Below are positions 5,797 to 11,350 of a stretch of DNA of 11,350 bases, in pieces. The translations under genes were made by a program, and so were the position numbers. This stretch comes from Candidatus Magasanikiibacteriota bacterium. GTDB lineage: Bacteria; Patescibacteriota; Patescibacteriia; Magasanikbacterales; 2-02-FULL-50-9b. The number at the start of each line of letters is the position of its first letter. Positions within the stretch are counted from its first letter, which is position 1. The notes beneath the pieces were generated by a model. It made no database searches and had not been told where the DNA came from. It saw only the letters and a list, made by a program, of their open reading frames with translations. The stretch spans positions 1-11,350 of the forward strand of contig JAPLWO010000049.1 of the NCBI GenBank assembly GCA_026396555.1. The letters are read 5' to 3'.

Positions 5797-6150
5797 ATGC
5801 AGCAACGAGAACACGTAACAATTGACGCAACAGACAAAGTTTTGGGCCGCCTTGCAACACAGGTAGCTTTGATCCTCATGGGAAAAAACCGTGCAACATA
5901 CATTCCACGTATTGATGCAGGTGCTCATGTTCGTGTAACTAACATCGATAAGATGAAGTACACGGGTAAGAAATTGGAACAGAAGGAATTGATCCACCAC
6001 TCATTCCACCCAGGTGGTATCAAACGTATTCCATTGAAACGAGCGCTCGAAGCTGATTCACGCAAAGTTTTTGCGCGTGCAGTTTCAAAAATGTTGCCAC
6101 GCAACACACATCGCTCTGCTCGTATGGCGCGACTTATTATTGAAAAGTAA
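5797..6150 (+). CDS. rplM: 50S ribosomal protein L13 (short form)
   Basis: L13 is an early assembly protein of the large subunit. The 117-residue product carries VTIDATDKVLGRLATQVALI (8-27), MGKNRATYIPRIDAGAHVRV, the YTGKKLEQKELIHHSFHPGG region and the C-terminal MLPRNTHRSARMARLIIEK. Compared with E. coli L13 (142 residues) it lacks about 12 residues before the VxDATxKxLGRLA core and about a dozen at the C-terminus, but no internal block. The frame is open upstream to a TTG at 5692 inside rplQ; ATG 5797, one base after the rplQ stop, is the sensible start. rplM-rpsI follow rplQ as in many bacteria. Confidence 0.95.
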   Translation: MQQREHVTIDATDKVLGRLATQVALILMGKNRATYIPRIDAGAHVRVTNIDKMKYTGKKLEQKELIHHSFHPGGIKRIPLKRALEADSRKVFARAVSKMLPRNTHRSARMARLIIEK

Positions 6151-6155
6151 GATTT

Positions 6156-6566
6156 ATGACTGAAGCTGTAAAAACAACAAGCGATACTACACGTGCTGTC
6201 GGTCGTCGCAAGGAAGCGACTGCTCGAGTACGCCTTTCATCGACTGATAAAACATTCGTTGTAAATGGTAAATCGATCGAAACTTATTTTCCATACAAAT
6301 TACACCAGGCATTGATCATGGCTCCTTTGAAACTTACGGGTTTAGAAGGCACATTCGGTGTATCAATCAAAGTTGAGGGCGGAGGTGTTACCGGTCAGGC
6401 TGAAGCAGTTCGCCACGGTATCGCTCGTGCGCTCGTTGAATTGAACCCAGAATTACGTGCAGCGTTAAAAGCTGTTGGATACTTGCGTCGTGATCCACGT
6501 ACCAAGGAACGTAAGAAACCAGGTTTGCGCAAGGCTCGTCGCGCACCACAGTGGTCAAAGCGTTAA
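6156..6566 (+). CDS. rpsI: 30S ribosomal protein S9
   Basis: S9 sits in the head of the 30S subunit, with its C-terminal tail reaching P-site tRNA. The 136-residue product has a 12-residue variable N-terminus, then AVGRRKEATARVRL (15-28), VNGKSIETYFPYKLHQALI, the IKVEGGGVTGQAEAVRHGIA core (71-90), RRDPRTKERKKPGLRKARRA and the hallmark tail APQWSKR, with the terminal Lys-Arg that touches the tRNA. It starts 5 nt after rplM, with no Shine-Dalgarno sequence. It is the last gene of the ribosomal operon; two hairpins follow, the second an intrinsic terminator. Confidence 0.97.
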   Translation: MTEAVKTTSDTTRAVGRRKEATARVRLSSTDKTFVVNGKSIETYFPYKLHQALIMAPLKLTGLEGTFGVSIKVEGGGVTGQAEAVRHGIARALVELNPELRAALKAVGYLRRDPRTKERKKPGLRKARRAPQWSKR

Positions 6567-6567
6567 T

Positions 6568-6580
6568 TCTCCACAGGAGA
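6568..6580 (+). other. Small hairpin after rpsI
   Basis: TCTCC-ACA-GGAGA is a perfect 5-bp inverted repeat with a 3-nt loop, beginning one base after the rpsI stop codon. It has no T-run directly behind it, so it is not a terminator by itself. It could protect the mRNA 3' end or be chance. Confidence 0.4.
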
Positions 6581-6600
6581 TTCGCACCACTTTTTACACG

Positions 6601-6629
6601 AAAGGCGTATACTATGTGTACGCCTTTTT
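6601..6629 (+). terminator. Intrinsic terminator of the infA-rpsI operon
   Basis: AAAGGCGTA (6601-6609) pairs with TACGCCTTT (6619-6627). The stem can be extended inward by a U-G, an A-U and a C-G pair, giving about 12 bp with a TAT loop. The right arm runs into TTTTT (6625-6629). This is a classical hairpin plus T-tract, 34 nt after the rpsI stop. The A-run before the left arm gives some terminator character on the minus strand too. The GTG start of the next gene is at 6630, immediately after the T-tract. Confidence 0.85.
6608..6613 (+). promoter_or_regulatory. Possible -10 box of the phosphoesterase gene, inside the terminator
   Basis: TATACT, identical to the infA -10 box, starts 22 nt before the GTG at 6630, the same distance as in infA. 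There is no recognisable -35 box at 16-18 bp and no extended TGn element, so support is weak. If it is used, the transcript would start near 6620 and would not contain the left arm of the terminator. Confidence 0.3.
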
Positions 6630-7388
6630 GTGTTAAAAACTAAATTAATTGCACACCTTTCAGATATTCATATCGGCCATTCGCCCGAGCGATTACAGGC
6701 CGCTTTTTTAATACGAAAAAAATTAATTGAGTTGAATATCGATTATGTCTTAGTAACGGGTGATGTTACCGAACACGGACGGGAGAGTGAGTTTCGTCAA
6801 TTTCAGGAAGTATTTAGAGACTTTATCGCTAAAGGTCGGATGAGTTTGGTACCAGGTAATCATGATCGACTGGGTGATAATATTGGTAGGGAGATGATGA
6901 ACAATGAACGAATCTTAGTGACAAAGCGTGAGGGAATAACAATTGTCACTGTTGATACAACGGGCCCCCATAATAAACATCTTATTTTAGGCCACGGAAC
7001 TTTAAAGGAATCAGTGATTGCGAACATTGAGTCAAAGATTGCTGCGGCTGTTAAAAAAAATGATTTCGTTATTTTAGGTTTGCATCATCATCCAATTCCA
7101 CAGCCAGAAGAATTATGGCTTGAAAAAGTAGCGACATTTTTTAGAACTCCGATTGCACGCGAGTTATTTTTCGGGAAGACACTTATTGAACAGCTGCATG
7201 GGCAATGTGATTTAATTTTACACGGTCATCGACATGTTGATCTCGAAACAAAATTTTTACACCCTGATAAACCGCGAAACTTACATATTTATAATGCAGG
7301 ATCATCAACCGAATTACTTAAGTTTCGAGTTTTTAGAGTGGTCGATGGTAAATTTGGTGGTGTTGCGGAATGGATTTCATGCGTGTAG
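6630..7388 (+). CDS. Calcineurin-like metallophosphoesterase
   Basis: The 252-residue product has all five blocks of the two-metal calcineurin-like phosphoesterase fold: SDIHIG with D12 and H14, GDVTE (44-48), GNHD (76-79), the LHHHP block (151-155) and HGHRH (198-202). Spacing and length resemble the class III phosphodiesterase (CpdA-like) branch of cytosolic enzymes. No signal peptide or membrane helix is seen. The substrate cannot be read from sequence: a cyclic nucleotide, another phosphodiester or a lipid-linked phosphate are all possible. No in-frame ATG fits, so the start is GTG 6630, immediately after the operon terminator. It stands 49 nt before a polysaccharide flippase gene but may have a separate role. 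Confidence 0.85.
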   Translation: MLKTKLIAHLSDIHIGHSPERLQAAFLIRKKLIELNIDYVLVTGDVTEHGRESEFRQFQEVFRDFIAKGRMSLVPGNHDRLGDNIGREMMNNERILVTKREGITIVTVDTTGPHNKHLILGHGTLKESVIANIESKIAAAVKKNDFVILGLHHHPIPQPEELWLEKVATFFRTPIARELFFGKTLIEQLHGQCDLILHGHRHVDLETKFLHPDKPRNLHIYNAGSSTELLKFRVFRVVDGKFGGVAEWISCV

Positions 7389-7417
7389 ATACGGTGGTAC
7401 ATTAATATAAAATTCTG

Positions 7418-7423
7418 TATAAT
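7418..7423 (+). promoter_or_regulatory. Candidate -10 box of the flippase-GT4-GT2 operon
   Basis: A perfect TATAAT lies in the 49-nt gap between the phosphoesterase and the flippase. The best -35 match is GGTACA at 7396-7401 (three of six bases, 16-bp spacer), which is weak. Transcription would begin near 7430, past the in-frame GTG at 7426, leaving only about 8 nt before the ATG at 7438. This supports that ATG as the start. Confidence 0.5.
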
Positions 7424-7437
7424 GAGTGCATTATCAC

Positions 7438-8940
7438 ATGCGAACGGTTGCACATAACACTGCATTTTTAACGGGGGCTTCGATGGTGCAAAAAGCACTG
7501 TCTTTTGTTTATTTTACGCTACTTGCGGTTACTTTTTCGACAGATCAAATAGGTGCATATAGTTATTCGCTTGCGTTTACAGCTATTTTTGCGATCATTG
7601 TTGATGGAGGACTTACCCAAGTGTTGATTCGATTTGTCGCGAAAAATCCAGGCGAGGCGCGAACCTTATTTTTTCGCGTTTTAAAAATTAAGCTGGCTTT
7701 ACTATTGGTCGCGCTCGGAGCGATGACGATTGTTGTAACACATGTGACGGCGGCATATTCAACGAAAAATATAATTTTTCTTGCTGCTGCAATAATGATT
7801 GTGGACTCCCTCAATCTTTCTGTCTATGGCGTTTTGCGCGGCCATCAAGATTTGGTATATGAAAGTGTCGGCTTGATTGCGGCACAGCTCACGAGTCTTT
7901 GTGGTGCGGTTGCCGTCGCTTTTTTACATTTACCGATTACTGCCGCATTATTAGGTTTAGGACTTGGAAGTCTAGTAAACGCTTCGATAGGCATAATCGG
8001 ATTGTTTCGGAGCGGTCTTTTACAATCTGTTTCGCAGTCAACACTTAAATTTGCAACATTAATTCGTGAAGCAACGCCATTTGCAATTGCAGGAGCGTGT
8101 GCGCGTGGCTATTCATATCTTGATTTGCTATTGCTCGGATCTTTCACCAATTTTACAATTGCAGGTATTTATAGTATTGCGAATAAATTAACATTTGTTT
8201 TCCAATTTATTCCACTCGCATTATCTGCTGCACTTTATCCAGCGTTTTCAAAGCTCATTGGCGTTGATTCTGAGACGCTGAGGAAGCTTTGGCACGGCGC
8301 TGAGCGTTATTTGATACTTATGCTCGGTGCTATCGTCATGCTGCTCATTTCGCTTCGCTTCGATATTCTAGGGTTCTTTAACCAAAGTCATGTTCCAGCA
8401 GCGTCAACTACACTAATTATTTTGTCAATCTCGCTCTGTTTTTCGTTTTTATCGTATCCGGTCGGCGCGGTGTTGAACGCGGCAGGTCTTCAAAAATTGC
8501 AAACAACTGCAATGGCTGTCACACTTGGGGTTAATGCAGCTCTTAATGTAATTTTAATTCCAAGACTTGGAGCGGTCGGTGCGGCAATGAGTGCATTGTT
8601 CGGAAATTTCTTATTATTTGCTATTGGCGCATGGTTTGTGCAGCGACGCGCGATCACGCTTCCATGGATGGATGTGGCGAAGTTAACTGGTGCGTGCGTT
8701 ATCTGTGCTTTGGCGGGGTCTGCTGCAATATTTGGAGCTAAATACATGCTTGCCTCATCGCTCTCTGCTATTTCCGCAGCTCATGTAGGACGCTTTACAA
8801 GCAAAGCCATCATATTTGTAACACTTGCAGCGCTTTCAATCGTTGGTCTTGTATTATACGCAGCTGCATTGTGTGTAATGAATGTTGTGAAGAAGGATGA
8901 TTTAATGCAATTGCGTAACAGATTCAAACGGGTGGTATGA
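7438..8940 (+). CDS. Wzx-like polysaccharide flippase (MOP superfamily)
   Basis: This 500-residue membrane protein has about 12-14 hydrophobic helices throughout and a short basic tail. The beginning, RTVAHNTAFLTGASMVQKALSF, followed by the ADQIGxYxxALA-like segment FSTDQIGAYSYSLAFTAIFA and DGGLTQVLIRFVAK, is typical of the polysaccharide synthesis/Wzx family (PF01943/PF13440). The middle YSIANKLTFVFQFIPLALSA and the later GAVLNAAGLQK and LNVILIPRLGAVGAAMSALF also match. Wzx proteins flip undecaprenyl-diphosphate-linked oligosaccharides to the outer face of the membrane. MurJ is a relative, but the two glycosyltransferase genes downstream favour a polysaccharide role. ATG 7438 is preferred over GTG 7426 because of the -10 box. 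It is fused to the next gene by an ATGA stop/start overlap. Confidence 0.85.
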   Translation: MRTVAHNTAFLTGASMVQKALSFVYFTLLAVTFSTDQIGAYSYSLAFTAIFAIIVDGGLTQVLIRFVAKNPGEARTLFFRVLKIKLALLLVALGAMTIVVTHVTAAYSTKNIIFLAAAIMIVDSLNLSVYGVLRGHQDLVYESVGLIAAQLTSLCGAVAVAFLHLPITAALLGLGLGSLVNASIGIIGLFRSGLLQSVSQSTLKFATLIREATPFAIAGACARGYSYLDLLLLGSFTNFTIAGIYSIANKLTFVFQFIPLALSAALYPAFSKLIGVDSETLRKLWHGAERYLILMLGAIVMLLISLRFDILGFFNQSHVPAASTTLIILSISLCFSFLSYPVGAVLNAAGLQKLQTTAMAVTLGVNAALNVILIPRLGAVGAAMSALFGNFLLFAIGAWFVQRRAITLPWMDVAKLTGACVICALAGSAAIFGAKYMLASSLSAISAAHVGRFTSKAIIFVTLAALSIVGLVLYAAALCVMNVVKKDDLMQLRNRFKRVV

Positions 8941-10010
8941 AAATTTTTTTGATCACACTTGAATATCCGCCGATCGTGGGAGGAATTAGCACGTATTTAC
9001 ATGAACTGTATGCGAATTCAGAGCATAAAGTTATTGTGATTGCTCCGACGAATTATCAATTTTATTCGTGGTGGTTTTGGCCTCGCTGGATCCCGTTTTA
9101 TTTTAAGTTGGTAAAAATGGTTCGAGTACAGAAGCCGGATCAAATTCATGTGTCACATGTGCTGCCGATTGGCATCATGGCACATTGGTTAAAGAAAAAA
9201 TTTAAAATTCCATACGTTATTTTTTTTCATGGCAACGATTTGTTGAGCGCGCACGCGCAGCAAGGGAAGTGGAAGCGCGTTGTGGCGATTGTGCAGGGGG
9301 CGGCGCGAGTAATTGTTAACAGTGAGGCCACAAAGAAATTATATGTGGAGTTACTTTCAAAATCCCAGGAACCTTTCGTGGTGTTGCCGGGCGTAGATAT
9401 TCCTGCAACAGGAGCTTCTGCGTTTGTGTCCGGTGCACATCAACTACTCGATACCTATGCACTGAACGGTACGAGAATCATTTTGTTTTTAGCCCGATTG
9501 ATTCCGCGAAAAGGTGTAACGGTTGCACTTGATGCAATGACGCTACTCATGAAGGAAAATATTGAGGCAACATTGGTTATTGTTGGTGACGGACCTGAAC
9601 GCGCGGCAGCGGAACAGCATGCACAGGATTTAAATTTGTATAATCGTGTTCGATTTATTGGACGTGTTTCTGATGAGCAAAAGTGGAAATGGTATTCAGT
9701 TGCACACGTGTTTTGGTTTCCTGCTCAGCCCATTAAAAATGATTGGGAAGGATTTGGAATTGCGTCGCTTGAGGCGCAGTCTGCGGGCTGTCCTGTAGTT
9801 GTTAGTAATATCGGCGGACTGCCAGAGTCAGTTGAAAACAACGTGTCAGGGCTCATTTGTGAACCAACCGCTGAGGCATTTGCGCAAACGACAGCTCAGT
9901 TATTGAACAACGCAATGTTGTGGCAAAATATGCGAGCAGCGGCTCGGACGTTTGCATCCAAACATTCTTGGAAAAAAAGCCGTGATGAATTTGGTTTAAT
10001 TATACGATAG
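8937..10010 (+). CDS. GT4 family glycosyltransferase (GT-B fold)
   Basis: The 357-residue product has the two Rossmann halves of GT-B enzymes. The N-terminal half has the glycine loop EYPPIVGGIS (9-18) and FFHGND (96-101). The C-terminal half has LARLIPRKG (185-193) with the phosphate-contacting Arg and Lys, VGDGPE (216-221), and the EX7E motif EGFGIASLE (E271, E279) followed by AQSAGCPVVVSNIGGLPE. This is retaining family GT4, which uses nucleotide-sugar donors on the cytoplasmic side. Donor and acceptor are unknown; building a lipid-linked oligosaccharide for the upstream flippase is the best inference. An aromatic, basic patch (about residues 42-60, WWFWPRWIPFYFK) may dock to the membrane. 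The ATG overlaps the flippase stop in ATGA. It ends in TAG. Confidence 0.92.
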   Translation: MKIFLITLEYPPIVGGISTYLHELYANSEHKVIVIAPTNYQFYSWWFWPRWIPFYFKLVKMVRVQKPDQIHVSHVLPIGIMAHWLKKKFKIPYVIFFHGNDLLSAHAQQGKWKRVVAIVQGAARVIVNSEATKKLYVELLSKSQEPFVVLPGVDIPATGASAFVSGAHQLLDTYALNGTRIILFLARLIPRKGVTVALDAMTLLMKENIEATLVIVGDGPERAAAEQHAQDLNLYNRVRFIGRVSDEQKWKWYSVAHVFWFPAQPIKNDWEGFGIASLEAQSAGCPVVVSNIGGLPESVENNVSGLICEPTAEAFAQTTAQLLNNAMLWQNMRAAARTFASKHSWKKSRDEFGLIIR

Positions 10011-10012
10011 AT

Positions 10013-10723
10013 ATGGATGCATCAAAAATTTCAATTATTATTCCTGTTTATAAACGCATCGAATTACTCGAACGTTGCTTAAATTCATGTGAAAATTCAA
10101 CGCTGAAACCTTTTGAAATTATTGTAGTCGACGATGGAAATGATTCGGCGGATATTGTGACTTTAAAAAAGATAGTGCAAAAGTTTGGCGTTCGGCTTTT
10201 ACAATTACCATCGAATAACGGTGCACCGGTAGCGAGAAATTTAGGAGCTCGCGTAGCGACGGGGGAGTTTTTATTTTTTGCAGATGCGGACATTGAAATT
10301 TGTTTTGACGGACTTGCTCAATTAGCGAATGCACTTCAAAAAAATCCGGATGCGGCATTTGCGTATGGAAATTTTATGTTTGGTGAGCAGGAGATGCGTG
10401 GCCAGGTTTTTTCCGTTGATGTTTTAAAGCAGAGAAATTTTATTTCAACAATGACTTTGATACGTGCGGAGAATTTTATTGGATTTGATCCGAAATTAAA
10501 ACGATTTCAGGACTGGGATTTGTGGCTGACACTTGCAGAACATGGAAAATATGGCGTGTATGTTGATAAAAAAATTTTTGTCGCGCATCCAGGAGGATCT
10601 ATGAGTACGTGGCTCCCATCGATTGTGATTAAGTACGCTCGTTTTTTTTCATGGATACCTGCGGTTCATTCGTATGTACGCGCGCGTGCTGTTATTTTTG
10701 AGAAACATCATCTGTCGACATAG
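10013..10723 (+). CDS. GT2 family glycosyltransferase (GT-A fold)
   Basis: The 236-residue product shows the inverting GT2 fold: SIIIPVYKR (7-15), VVDDG (38-42), the NNGAPVARNLGA segment (68-79), the metal-binding FFADADIE (88-95) with D91-A-D93, and the acceptor-side acidic motif FQDWDLWL (165-172). This is the layout of short cytoplasmic transferases that extend lipid-linked glycans. It differs from the GtrB/DPM1-like enzyme near the window start, which has a D-x-Q-x-G-x-K block instead of the QDWD block. It begins 2 nt after the GT4 stop, so it belongs to the same operon. Its 3' end overlaps the end of fmt on the other strand by 32 nt. Sugar specificity cannot be read. Confidence 0.9.
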   Translation: MDASKISIIIPVYKRIELLERCLNSCENSTLKPFEIIVVDDGNDSADIVTLKKIVQKFGVRLLQLPSNNGAPVARNLGARVATGEFLFFADADIEICFDGLAQLANALQKNPDAAFAYGNFMFGEQEMRGQVFSVDVLKQRNFISTMTLIRAENFIGFDPKLKRFQDWDLWLTLAEHGKYGVYVDKKIFVAHPGGSMSTWLPSIVIKYARFFSWIPAVHSYVRARAVIFEKHHLST

Positions 10724-11350
10724 CGACGCAGCGAGATCCAGAAAGCGTTTGATTACCGCGGGCAAATGCAGCAGCGCTCATAGCGGCGCTTCCAGCAGGT
10801 TGTAATTCATCGATGATAAGTTCTCCATCGATTGTCTCAAGCGAGACAATCTCTTTTTCAATATGCAGGGTGCCTGGCTGTGAACTGTGGAGCACATCAT
10901 TGCTCATGTGAGCTTTCATAAGTTTCAACGGGCCATTATTCAAACGTGTAGTAACACCGGGCCACGGGACAAGCGCGTTGATCATATGTACGATTTGTTG
11001 TGCAGTCATCGTATCCCAATGTATATAGCCCGTTTCACGGCTTAATAATTTTGTAAATGTTGCGTGTTCATGATCTTGTTCGTGCGATTTGATGTTGCCC
11101 GTAATTAATTTCAAAAGATCAGCCGGAAAATGCTGCGCGGATAAAATGCTGAGTTTTTCAAATACTGTTTCGGTGGTGTCGGAAGCTGACAGTGGAATTG
11201 TGTACATGCCAAAAATTGGGCCGTGATCGACAAGTTCATCCATGATCATAAAAGTCACCCCTGTTTCTTTTTCACCTGCAAGTACAGCACTTTGAATCGG
11301 AGAGGCGCCGCGATATTTCGGAAGCAATGATCCATGGACGTTTACGCATC
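10692..11350 (-). CDS. fmt: Methionyl-tRNA formyltransferase, C-terminal part (5' end outside window)
   Basis: Reading leftwards from the window edge, the frame opens with CVNVHGSLLPKYRGASPIQ, the hallmark of Fmt. The Asn and His are the catalytic pair of the formyltransferase fold, and SLLPxxRG is the loop that follows. The third catalytic Asp fits the MDELVDHGPIFG block. The C-terminal tRNA-contacting domain follows, with YIHWDTMTAQQI and NALVPWPGVTTRL. Fmt formylates Met-tRNAi with 10-formyl-THF, so formyl-Met initiation is probably retained. About 218 residues are visible. The frame continues to the edge, so the apparent TTG start at 11327 is internal. PII-type and YfcC-like formyltransferases are less likely because of the C-terminal domain. 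The TAA at 10694-10692 lies inside the opposing GT2 gene. Confidence 0.92.
   Translation of the reverse strand, partial: CVNVHGSLLPKYRGASPIQSAVLAGEKETGVTFMIMDELVDHGPIFGMYTIPLSASDTTETVFEKLSILSAQHFPADLLKLITGNIKSHEQDHEHATFTKLLSRETGYIHWDTMTAQQIVHMINALVPWPGVTTRLNNGPLKLMKAHMSNDVLHSSQPGTLHIEKEIVSLETIDGELIIDELQPAGSAAMSAAAFARGNQTLSGSRCVAMSTDDVSQK

Noticed and set aside
6575..6580. AGGAGA, a Shine-Dalgarno-like sequence after rpsI
   Set aside because: No ATG, GTG or TTG follows within about 5-12 nt. The bases are better explained as the right arm of the small TCTCC/GGAGA hairpin.
6614..6643. Short ATG-started frame in the terminator (MCTPFCVKN)
   Set aside because: Nine codons, overlapping the hairpin and the phosphoesterase start in another frame, with no initiation signal.
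8938..8940. TGA recoded to glycine, as in SR1/Gracilibacteria
   Set aside because: TGA ends the flippase frame exactly at an ATGA overlap with the next gene, and no conserved protein here has an internal TGA.
10678..10687. Palindrome ACGCGCGCGT followed by a T-rich stretch as a terminator
   Set aside because: It lies inside the GT2 coding region, upstream of its stop, with no loop and a broken T-tract. On the fmt side no T-run follows it.
1..11350. tRNA or rRNA genes, CRISPR repeats, transposase genes or attachment sites
   Set aside because: None seen by eye on either strand. There are no cloverleaf T-arm patterns, no regularly spaced direct repeats and no transposase motifs.

Overview
The window looks like chromosomal DNA from a bacterium with a reduced genome, most likely a member of the Candidate Phyla Radiation (Patescibacteria). 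This is an inference from gene content: an alanyl-tRNA synthetase that ends right after its editing domain, an RNA polymerase alpha subunit with no C-terminal domain, a short L13, tightly packed genes, almost no Shine-Dalgarno sequences, and two small envelope-glycosylation clusters beside core genes. UAA, UAG and UGA all end genes here at sensible places, so the standard bacterial code (table 11) fits.

Layout. (1) 1-2812, plus strand: the 3' end of alaS, then gtrA, a GtrB/DPM1-like GT2 polyprenyl-phosphate glycosyltransferase and a large multi-membrane GT-C glycosyltransferase, touching or overlapping. The last three match the logic of a three-component lipid-linked glycosylation cassette: make the lipid-P-sugar, flip it, transfer the sugar outside. 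(2) 2855-6629, plus strand: a near-consensus sigma70 promoter drives infA-rpmJ-rpsM-rpsK-rpsD-rpoA-rplQ-rplM-rpsI, closed by an intrinsic terminator. (3) 6630-10723, plus strand: a calcineurin-like phosphoesterase, a Wzx-type flippase, a GT4 and a GT2 glycosyltransferase, probably a polysaccharide assembly and export cluster. (4) 10692-11350, minus strand: the 3' part of fmt, overlapping the last GT2 gene tail to tail.

The most striking observation is an in-frame amber codon (4381-4383) in the middle of rpsD, an essential single-copy type of gene. The reading frame continues intact to the normal S4 C-terminus, and the TAG stands exactly where a conserved leucine is expected. It is either a base error or polymorphism, a true lesion, or amber readthrough or suppression. 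Other points are the tail-less RpoA, the C-Ala-less AlaRS, promoters that predict leaders of only about 8-10 nt, and a general lack of Shine-Dalgarno signals. There is no tRNA, rRNA, CRISPR array, insertion sequence or gene-free stretch over 300 bases.
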